From assembly GCA_003118195.1 (NCBI GenBank), contig BEXV01000147.1:180673-192905 (forward strand): DNA of 12,233 nt, given 5' to 3'. This document shows positions 8,801-12,233 of this stretch, in pieces (the first letter of the stretch is position 1; each line of letters starts with the position of its first letter). Made by a program: the position numbers and the translations under genes. Source of the stretch: Hemicentrotus pulcherrimus (Eukaryota; Echinodermata; Echinoidea; Camarodonta; Strongylocentrotidae). Under the pieces are notes generated by a model. The model worked only from the letters and a program-made list of their open reading frames with translations. It searched no databases and was not told the origin of the DNA.

Positions 8801-11800
8801 GAAAAAAATGCGTCAGCAGTGGGAAGAATTTGTTGTTGATGAATAGACCTCCAGAGTAGTTCTTTAATAATGATAATAGTTAGAATTATAATAATGATAC
8901 TTCATTTTCATGAAGGGCTTCATGCATTATTTTGTTCTATTTTATGATTCCATGACATTTGCTCCGGCGACAATTGCTCCGCTGTAAATTTCATACACTA
9001 ATCGAATGGCTAACTTCAACCCTGGATTCAACACTATACCCTACCCTNGTATGATGATTGGGGTGTAGAAACGGAACAAAGTGATATATCTAGTAAACTG
9101 TTAATCTGTATGGCTCCCTGCAGTTTAGGAAAGACAACTATATATTTGAGTGGTTACAAGGCCCTATAGTACCTGGTTTAAAAGTGTTGAACCATTAGCA
9201 TTTAGTCCGTCATTTTTTCTAGGATGCTGGGGTACAGGACCGTGATCGCAGTCTGGTCCAGGGCCTATTTTGGATCAGGAACGGGGCAGATATGGCTGGA
9301 CGATCTTCAGTGTAGCGGAGACGAGAAGCATGTGATTGAATGCACACACGCCATGCCCACCGGGACAAACAACTGCGGACACTCTGAAGACGCTGGCGTT
9401 ACGTGTGGAGAAGGTGATAATAATTCAAACCATTGGCGTAACATGGCCCTTGGGAATCCTTTCCTTTCATAACCCCCTCCATTTTAGAATACCGGGCTCG
9501 GAGGGGAAAAAAGGACAATGAGGAAGAGAAAATAAATGCTCAACCGAGGAGGGGAGAAGAGGCATGGGCGTACCCTGGCCCACCCATAATTTATGTTAAT
9601 GGCGAATTGGAACTGAAGAATGAACAATGAATATCTAACTGCAAAACATTGGTTCCTTGTCGAGGTTTGTCATTACATTAAGAACCTTAAGAGCATCGAA
9701 TCTTGAGCTACCTAAGTTTTACCAAAAAGCTTCTGTCGGACTCTTTCAAGGATTTAAATTAAACTGAGTTTGGTGATCTTATTTTTTACTCTTTAGGTGC
9801 CGATGTCACTTGTGAAAGCAACTCGATGACGGTCCTCATCGACCGCGTTCTCTTAGCACCTGGTAACGGAGCTAGCGATGTATTTCTCGATGATGATTCC
9901 TGCCTTGGTTACGACCACGACAGTGTAAGGGTGGCGGTTTCGACGTCATTTGATGATTGTGGGACTACAATGGAGGTAAGATAAATTGATTGAAAGAAAA
10001 AGCTCTTAAATCCCATTCACACTTAACGCGACCGACAACGGACCGACAACAGACCGAACAGACGATTACTTTACTCCAGAAAGTCCAAACATCTTCCGGT
10101 TTCGGAGTCAGTGTCTAAAATGGGACTAATCCAGGTTTCATTTACTTTGACTTGTATCATTATTTTAATCAGACCGTTATACTTGATTAATATTAGGCCT
10201 ACATGGATTGGTTGTTGTTGCTGTTTTCACTTTGTCTCATTACCGTGGTCGTACCTAATATCACCTCTCCTTCCTCCTCTTTTTTTCTCTTTCTCCCCCT
10301 CTCTTTCTCTCCCCCTCCCTATCTCTCCCACCTCCTCTCTCTGTCACGTTATCTTTTGGAAATGGCAATACTACCAGGAAACAGAAGACAGTATCACCTT
10401 CTCAAACGTCATCACCTACTTTGAGCCACGGTCCCAACACGGGGAGACGGTCACAAGAGACGACATTCTCCGCATACCTGTCACGTGCTCTTTTGATCGA
10501 CATGTCATCCTTGGCAACAGCTACCGACCACAGGTGGGCGTGGTCTCTTTTACCGAAGTGGGCTTCGGGAACTTCTCCATGGAGCTCGGGCGGTATACGA
10601 ATGCGAGCTTTGCCGATCGGGTGACCGAAGAGTCGAAAATACCGGTCGACGAACCGGTGTTCTTTGCGGTCAACTTAACCGCAGTGACCGATGTAACGTT
10701 GCTGATTGAGTCTTGCTGGGCAACGCCACACCCATACCCTTTCGATCAAGCGAAATACCGCATCATCAATGATGGGTAAGGGTCAACAGCGCCATTGGCT
10801 TGCTGCAAAATGGCTAATGTGACCATTTTTGTTTGGGGGCGGGGGATAAATGACTGAATACCCACTTTCCCTTTGATAACGGTATTTCAGGAGTGCATTC
10901 ACGTTCCTTTGTTTCCATTTGAAAAATGTGCAAAAGAAATATAAATTCAGTGCCTAACTTTTATAACCCCGTAGTCTTATTGCATACAAATTGCGTGTAA
11001 ACGCGACAAAAATCAAAACGGAACTTAATTTTCCATTGATTTCGTGTTATCTTTTTTTTCTTTCTCGTTTAAACGACATTTTTTATAATGCAAGACGATT
11101 AAGGAATAGAGTTTGGTCACACTGGTCACGTGGTTGACAACTTGTGGTGATTACGAGAGTGTTGATGTTTCATAATCTGTACAGTATTTACCTGTTAAAT
11201 AAAAAAACTGATTTGGCTTTTTTACTGATGCCAGATTTTTTTCATTTAAGTAATCAAATGAGATTAACAAATGTTCCGTTGACACTATGATATTTGTTTA
11301 TATCTATAAGATTATTTTGACTTCATAAATATGAACTTAGTCATTTTCGTCTTCAGATGCGCCAAGGATCCAACAGTTGAGTTCTATGATGGCATCCTGA
11401 ATAATCCGTTGATGTCGGCTTTCTCTGTGCAGGCCTTTGGCTTTGTCGGAGAATATGACCAGGTAGGAAAAAACATCGTATAGTGCGTCCCAAAAAGAAA
11501 AAAGCACGAAATCCAAAATCAAACGATTATTATGATAAAGCTATAATCTGTATAGATATAATTCCTTTCATTTTATATTATTTGCATAAGCTCATTGTTC
11601 GCTTTATACAATAATCTTTTGTTTTAGGGTTTTGTTTTTTCTGGGACGCACTATATATTGTTATGTATTTGTTCTTGAAAAGGTTGGGTTTGTTTGGTTA
11701 TTGTTGTTGTTTAATACCCCGGAATTGTGATTTCTGGAATCGCGCGAGCCTTTCTAAGGTTTGAAAAGTAAGGGATTGGATCCTTCCTGCAGCACGGTAT

Positions 11801-12176
11801 TTTCAGTCACTTAAAAAAAAATCTCTTCGTTGATGTTGTTGTCGTTATTGTTTTTCTTTCAATATGGGGCACGAATTATTCTGGTCCCTGGATCTGCCTT
11901 TCCTCCAATCATTGATTATTTCATGGTGTCAAAAGGCATATTGCTTTCTTTGATATCCGCAGGTGTTTATACATTGTGAGGTGCTGGTCTGTGAAAATGG
12001 CGACTCCACTTCTCGCTGTGCTCAAGGCTGTGTGAGGAACAGAGCAAGGCGAACTGCAGCCTTCATGCAGGCTCGGGGTTCGAGCTCCCAGCCTCACACC
12101 ATCTCAAACGGACCCCTTTCTCCTCAACGTGAACGGAGGAGGGTGGATGGGCTCGGGCACGCTAAGACATCGGCAG
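432..12176 (+). CDS. CUB(7)-SRCR-ZP mosaic extracellular protein, 3'-partial gene (DMBT1/CUZD1-like)
   Basis: Fourteen exons join in one open frame: 432-519, 2075-2464, 2829-3191, 3717-4085, 4570-4950, 5784-6152, 6555-6938, 7275-7652, 8632-8770, 9223-9413, 9797-9975, 10378-10775, 11357-11462, 11963-12176. This gives 1,316 full codons (residues numbered from the ATG at 432). Every intron is GT-AG and every junction keeps phase. Order: signal peptide (1 to about 30), seven CUB domains (31-907), a group A SRCR domain (about 915-1015) and a ZP domain (1023-1268), followed by a basic linker with furin-like motifs. CUB-SRCR-ZP mosaics of the DMBT1 family are secreted or membrane-anchored proteins, in which the ZP module drives polymerisation and SRCR/CUB modules bind ligands. 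The C-terminal hydrophobic patch, membrane anchor and stop are outside the window. Sequons such as NES, NVS, NAT, NIT, NFS and NLT suggest a glycosylated product. The class is clear; orthology to a named gene is not. Confidence 0.9.
520..2074 (+). other. Intron 1 (1,555 bp)
   Basis: Donor GTAAGT at 520, acceptor ATCTATCAG ending at 2074, phase 1. The intron is AT-rich with poly-T runs and no convincing exon. It holds several short hairpin-forming words. CACCAC at 1267-1272 faces GTGGTG further on, with partly complementary sequence between. AGGCTATAGCCT at 1873-1884 is a perfect 12-base palindrome. GCACC-CTAT-GGTGC near 1898-1911 has partly pairing flanks. ACCGATA at 691-697 is matched inversely by TATCGGT at 719-725. 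TACCCA and TGGGTA around 1472-1491 form another small inverted pair. As the first and longest intron it is the likeliest place for intronic enhancers, but no specific site can be assigned. Confidence 0.75.
2075..2464 (+). CDS. Exon 2: CUB domain 1
   Basis: Residues 30-159, phase 1-1. Recognisable CUB pattern: a first cysteine (C45, in YCDGFLTL), a second one 31 residues later (C76, in CHWYF), then a PPGD turn, LEVVDL and LTIYDG. The DG-containing strand and hydrophobic alternation continue to VLHVMLL. The canonical third and fourth CUB cysteines are absent. An additional cysteine, C31, lies directly after the predicted signal peptide and has no obvious partner in the domain. Instead of the CGG of most later repeats this copy has CDG, making it one of the more diverged members. 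One NES sequon lies just before LTIYDG. The donor GTGAGT at 2465 is strong. Confidence 0.9.
2591..2603 (+). repeat. Poly-C homopolymer (13 C)
   Basis: An uninterrupted run of 13 cytosines, followed by TT and five more Cs, inside intron 2. Simple low-complexity sequence, probably length-variable and error-prone in sequencing. Confidence 0.95.
2787..2816 (+). repeat. (CT)15 microsatellite forming the CUB2 polypyrimidine tract
   Basis: Fifteen uninterrupted CT units, continued by TTCTCTCTTTAG, make up the pyrimidine tract of the acceptor at 2827-2828. The repeat ends only 12 nt before the exon, so it lies within the splice-acceptor signal rather than merely near it. Confidence 0.95.
2829..3191 (+). 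CDS. Exon 3: CUB domain 2
   Basis: Residues 160-280, phase 1-1. It has the family signature QCGGVITL (C172), then YCSW (C201) 29 residues on, an ATPPS turn, a [12 protein letters not shown] strand pair and a final strand [11 protein letters not shown] third cysteine (C260, in ILCLF) has no visible partner in the domain, because the usual fourth CUB cysteine is missing. At 121 codons it is the shortest CUB exon here. WY after the second cysteine, seen in most other copies, is replaced by SWQ. No NxS/T sequon is evident. Acceptor CTCTTTAG, donor GTGAGT. Confidence 0.88.
3192..3716 (+). other. Intron 3 (525 bp)
   Basis: Phase 1 intron, donor GTGAGT, acceptor TTTGATTTCAAG. AT-rich with a T-rich run near 3533-3543. 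No gene, clear transposon or strong repeat seen. Confidence 0.85.
3717..4085 (+). CDS. Exon 4: CUB domain 3, cysteine-free
   Basis: Residues 281-403, phase 1-1. It aligns along its length with the other copies: SGGHISLN for [27 protein letters not shown] for [27 protein letters not shown], and VIVNVSIAG at the end. It contains no cysteine at all. The positions of the two conserved cysteines are S295 and S325, 30 residues apart as in its neighbours. The codons AGT and AGC are each one base from TGT and TGC. The frame is fully open and the splice sites are good (TTTCAAG; GTGTGTGT), so this looks like a functional but disulfide-less CUB fold rather than a dead exon. One NVS sequon lies near the end. 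Confidence 0.85.
4086..4569 (+). other. Intron 4 (484 bp)
   Basis: Phase 1 intron with a weak donor (GTGTGTGT) and acceptor ATATCATCAG. AT-rich, no coding sequence, no clear mobile element. The word CCTCTCCGG (4476-4484) recurs in intron 1 (1461-1469), perhaps traces of an old repeat. Confidence 0.8.
4570..4950 (+). CDS. Exon 5: CUB domain 4
   Basis: Residues 404-530, phase 1-1. A clean example of the local CUB pattern: [10 protein letters not shown] (C417), [20 protein letters not shown] (C448), [16 protein letters not shown], then a loop to a final LLAGVSIID strand. Only two cysteines, expected to pair with each other as C1-C2 of CUB domains; the C3-C4 pair is missing. The linker before the first cysteine ([10 protein letters not shown]) resembles those of CUB6 and CUB7. 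No NxS/T sequon. The donor GTAAGTAT is strong. Confidence 0.92.
4951..5783 (+). other. Intron 5 (833 bp) with MITE-like element
   Basis: Phase 1 intron between CUB4 and CUB5. About 375 bp of it is a probable MITE (separate entry, 5254-5628). A TAGGCCTA word at 5106-5113 is of the type frequent in echinoderm genomes. The rest is AT-rich without coding potential. Confidence 0.85.
5254..5628. mobile_element. MITE-like element with 23-bp terminal inverted repeats (intron 5)
   Basis: The left arm at 5254-5276 and the right arm at 5606-5628 are inverted copies matching at 21 of 23 positions, sharing the core TAAAGACCAGT. TTAA occurs at both outer ends, so the element could be read as having a TTAA target duplication with slightly shorter arms. 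The roughly 330-bp interior has no transposase frame, as expected of a non-autonomous element. TTAA targeting would recall piggyBac-type elements, but the termini do not show the usual C-rich piggyBac start, so the superfamily is left open. A short local tandem GATGCTA repeat lies near 5534-5547. Confidence 0.75.
5784..6152 (+). CDS. Exon 6: CUB domain 5
   Basis: Residues 531-653, phase 1-1. [10 protein letters not shown] (C540), LCYWYITC (C572) and a further cysteine C578 six residues after the second, in TCQAD. The fold markers continue with [16 protein letters not shown] and a final AIASIS strand. The linker before the first cysteine is short and proline-rich (NTPRPDTSC). The extra cysteine is at the same alignment position as C831 in CUB7 and absent elsewhere. 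One NAT sequon follows INL. Acceptor TTGCACACAG is pyrimidine-poor; donor GTATTA is weak. The reading frame is open throughout. Confidence 0.9.
6153..6554 (+). other. Intron 6 (402 bp)
   Basis: Phase 1 intron, donor GTATTA, acceptor CTGCGTAG. It contains a perfect 12-base palindrome, AGACTATAGTCT (6212-6223), within a duplicated GTCTGAG word (6207-6213 and 6220-6226). No exon or mobile element is evident. Confidence 0.82.
6555..6938 (+). CDS. Exon 7: CUB domain 6
   Basis: Residues 654-781, phase 1-1, the longest of the exons with the typical CGG start (128 codons). [10 protein letters not shown] (C667), [17 protein letters not shown] (C698), [18 protein letters not shown], and a final AKVTLSG strand. 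Two cysteines only, so one C1-C2 disulfide is expected. NIT directly after CGG is a sequon. The N-terminal linker [12 protein letters not shown] closely resembles that of CUB7 ([11 protein letters not shown]), and both share TTPxYP and DCRWY, marking CUB6 and CUB7 as the closest pair in the array. Confidence 0.92.
6939..7274 (+). other. Intron 7 (336 bp)
   Basis: Phase 1 intron, donor GTATGT, acceptor TCTCTTTTTCAG. Ordinary AT-rich sequence; nothing further recognised. Confidence 0.88.
7275..7652 (+). CDS. Exon 8: CUB domain 7
   Basis: Residues 782-907, phase 1-1. [10 protein letters not shown] (C795), [16 protein letters not shown] (C825), extra cysteine C831, [18 protein letters not shown], and a final SIIVALSG strand. 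The terminal G codon is split by the donor. The donor is taken as GTAGGT at 7653, which leaves phase 1 as required by the next acceptor; a second GT four bases downstream would shift the frame. One NAT sequon. This is the last CUB before the SRCR module, and the sequence most like CUB6. Confidence 0.92.
7908..8218. mobile_element. MITE-like element with about 55-bp inverted repeats (intron 8)
   Basis: The left arm at 7908-7963 and right arm at 8163-8218 are inverted copies agreeing at about 49 of 56 positions, with the core TGTTTCACAAAGAT near each end. CCAGG is present at both extremities (7908-7912 and 8214-8218) and may be a 5-bp target duplication, although it is close to palindromic and could belong to the arms. 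The roughly 200-bp interior is AT-rich and non-coding. Long arms, short size and no transposase indicate a non-autonomous foldback/MITE element. Confidence 0.85.
8430..8457 (+). repeat. Hairpin A: perfect 12-bp stem, 4-nt loop
   Basis: The arms 8430-8441 and 8446-8457 are exact reverse complements around a CTTT loop. The stem contains AGGGACTTG. The same core recurs in hairpin B about 70 bp downstream. Confidence 0.9.
8515..8560 (+). repeat. Hairpin B: tandem 14-mer plus perfect 15-bp stem, 3-nt loop
   Basis: CAGGGACTTGAAAG occurs twice head to tail (8515-8528, 8529-8542). The second copy, extended to 8528-8542, pairs perfectly with 8546-8560 around a CAC loop. With hairpin A this makes five full or partial copies of one core in alternating orientations within about 130 bp, ending 71 nt before the SRCR exon. 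Confidence 0.9.
8632..8770 (+). CDS. Exon 9: SRCR domain, first half
   Basis: Residues 908-954. Encodes the start of a scavenger receptor cysteine-rich domain: [18 protein letters not shown], then [19 protein letters not shown], a near-textbook SRCR sequence with cysteines C940 and C953. The acidic DDD after the first cysteine is the type of residue cluster used for cation and ligand binding in SRCR domains. Entry phase is 1, exit phase 2, splitting the arginine codon of VCR. This two-exon structure is typical of group A SRCR domains. The usual VCRQLGC motif is completed in the next exon as VCRMLGY. Confidence 0.95.
8771..9222 (+). other. Intron 9 (452 bp), inside the SRCR domain
   Basis: Phase 2 intron, donor GTATGA, acceptor ATTTTTTCTAG. 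It holds a direct repeat of TTGCTCCG (8959-8966 and 8974-8981), a CCCTACCCT stretch and the only ambiguous base of the window (N at 9048). A 14-base match to the SRCR exon (ATGATGATTGGGGT at 9051-9064) is discussed under findings. Confidence 0.82.
8958..8984 (+). repeat. Short direct repeat TTGCTCCG x2
   Basis: Two copies of TTGCTCCG spaced 15 bp apart inside intron 9. It may mark one end of a dispersed repeat that continues through the ACCCTACCCT stretch to the N at 9048, but no second terminus is visible. Confidence 0.45.
9223..9413 (+). CDS. Exon 10: SRCR domain, second half
   Basis: Residues 954-1017. Continues [10 protein letters not shown], then [16 protein letters not shown] (C984), [10 protein letters not shown] (C994), NNC (C1005) and GVTC (C1015). 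Together with exon 9 this gives six cysteines, with Y958 where group B domains have an additional cysteine, so the domain is group [15 protein letters not shown] and the E/D positions after it are strongly conserved SRCR features. Phase 2 in, phase 1 out. SRCR domains bind polyanionic ligands and microbial surfaces in many animals; here it is a single copy rather than the long arrays seen in DMBT1. Confidence 0.95.
9414..9796 (+). other. Intron 10 (383 bp)
   Basis: Phase 1 intron between the SRCR and ZP modules. It includes a purine-rich GA stretch around 9500-9560. Acceptor TTACTCTTTAG. No gene or mobile element recognised. Confidence 0.85.
9797..9975 (+). CDS. Exon 11: ZP domain, start of ZP-N
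   Basis: Residues 1018-1077. Begins the ZP module with [14 protein letters not shown] (C1023), typical of the first ZP-N strand, then DDSCLG (C1053) and FDDCGT (C1072). The C-x-G-T motif after the third cysteine is a ZP-N hallmark. In ZP domains the first cysteine pairs with the fourth (C1114, next exon) and the second with the third. ZP-N is the polymerisation half of the module. Phase 1 in, phase 0 out; donor GTAAGA. Confidence 0.93.
9976..10377 (+). other. Intron 11 (402 bp)
   Basis: Phase 0 intron. It has an 11-bp-period repeat of GACCGACAAC (10030-10061, two exact and one partial copy), a TAGGCCTA word at 10195-10202, and an approximately 80-nt C/T-rich tract (10264-10345). The acceptor ACTACCAG is about 30 nt downstream of that tract with no AG in between. 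Confidence 0.82.
10378..10775 (+). CDS. Exon 12: end of ZP-N, interdomain linker and start of ZP-C
   Basis: Residues 1078-1210. [13 protein letters not shown] and IPVTCSFDR (C1114) finish ZP-N. The linker then leads to [29 protein letters not shown] and [14 protein letters not shown] (C1190), the classic start of ZP-C disulfides. Three sequons are present (NFS, NAS, NLT). The protein-level match to ZP domains of invertebrate and vertebrate DMBT1/CUZD1-type proteins is very clear from motif order. Phase 0 in, phase 2 out; donor GTAAGG at 10776. Confidence 0.94.
10776..11356 (+). other. Intron 12 (581 bp)
   Basis: Phase 2 intron inside ZP-C. AT-rich with several poly-T runs; acceptor TTTTCGTCTTCAG. 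I found no coding sequence or clear mobile element. Confidence 0.85.
11357..11462 (+). CDS. Exon 13: ZP-C, middle
   Basis: Residues 1210-1245. A short exon encoding [10 protein letters not shown] (C1211) and [16 protein letters not shown], which correspond to the ZP-C strand pair preceding the cysteine-rich loop; the F-x-F-x-G pattern is typical. Phase 2 in, phase 0 out. The donor GTAGGAAA is only 17 nt from a MITE-like element in the next intron. Confidence 0.93.
11463..11962 (+). other. Intron 13 (500 bp) with palindromic MITE-like element
   Basis: Phase 0 intron between the last two ZP exons. The first part is occupied by the element at 11479-11655. The remainder is T-rich and non-coding. 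Acceptor TTGATATCCGCAG. Confidence 0.85.
11479..11655. mobile_element. Small palindromic MITE-like element, possibly mariner-type (intron 13)
   Basis: The ends are perfect inverted copies: TATAGTGCGTCCCA at 11479-11492 and its complement at 11642-11655. Inner arms also pair (11520-11541 with 11601-11621, about 90%), so almost the whole 177 bp is one imperfect palindrome. TA dinucleotides at both borders fit a TA target duplication, as in Tc1/mariner elements. There is no transposase. Superfamily assignment is an inference from the termini. Confidence 0.82.
11963..12176 (+). CDS. Exon 14: ZP-C cysteine loop and furin-like cleavage region
   Basis: Residues 1246-1316 and one base. [10 protein letters not shown] (C1250, C1255), then SRCAQGC (C1264, C1268), the characteristic closing motif of ZP-C; total ZP cysteines are ten. 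Immediately after the last cysteine comes RNRARR (1270-1275), and 26 residues later RERRR (1301-1305), both basic sites of the furin type. ZP precursors are usually cleaved here to release the ZP module from its C-terminal hydrophobic patch and anchor. The donor GTAGGG at 12177 leaves phase 1, so at least one further exon with the hydrophobic patch, membrane segment or GPI signal and stop is expected downstream. Confidence 0.93.
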
Positions 12177-12233
12177 GTAGGGAGTCACGTGTTAAGATGA
12201 GTTTGTCAAATTGGTAAAAGTATGGTCACATCG
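12177..12233 (+). other. Start of intron 14, truncated by window end
   Basis: Donor GTAGGG followed by 51 nt of non-coding sequence to the edge of the window. Reading straight through the donor meets a stop only at 12215-12217, so a short read-through ending here is formally possible. It would lack any membrane anchor. Confidence 0.7.

Noticed and set aside
12070..12098. GGTTCGAGCTCCC resembles a tRNA B box
   Set aside because: It lies inside a well-supported ZP coding exon, no A box or cloverleaf is visible upstream, and the T-stem pairing is imperfect.

Overview
The window is animal (eukaryotic) genomic DNA. It carries one multi-exon gene on the plus strand, and I see no second gene on either strand. 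The coding part starts at 432 and runs off the right edge after 12176, in 14 exons separated by 13 GT-AG introns of about 340 to 1,550 bases. The reading frame stays open across all 14 exons, giving 1,316 complete codons plus one base. The AT-rich introns are full of MITE-like inverted repeats, and there are frequent TAGGCCT-type words. With a CUB/SRCR/ZP architecture, this fits a marine deuterostome, most likely an echinoderm such as a sea urchin. The species is an inference.

Layout: 1-431 is 5' flank. 432-519 is the signal-peptide exon, followed by a long first intron. Seven CUB domains follow, each on its own phase 1-1 exon, between 2075 and 7652. One group A SRCR domain is split over two exons (8632-8770 and 9223-9413). 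A zona pellucida (ZP) domain is split over four exons (9797-9975, 10378-10775, 11357-11462, 11963-12176). The last exon ends in a basic stretch with two furin-type motifs, where ZP proteins are normally cleaved. The external hydrophobic patch, membrane anchor and stop codon must lie beyond the window.

The product is a secreted or membrane-anchored mosaic protein of the DMBT1/CUZD1 type. The CUB array and SRCR domain would serve as ligand-binding or adhesive surfaces, and the ZP module would polymerise the protein into extracellular filaments or coats. Family knowledge suggests mucosal/gut immunity or an egg or epithelial coat; the sequence cannot decide between them.

The most unusual points are: a CUB domain that has lost both conserved cysteines (CUB3); all seven CUBs lacking the usual second disulfide, with matching extra cysteines in CUB5 and CUB7; two very similar hairpins just upstream of the SRCR acceptor; three MITE-like elements in introns, one only 17 nt from a splice donor; and a (CT)15 microsatellite serving as the polypyrimidine tract of the CUB2 exon. 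I see no evidence of a wholly new system.
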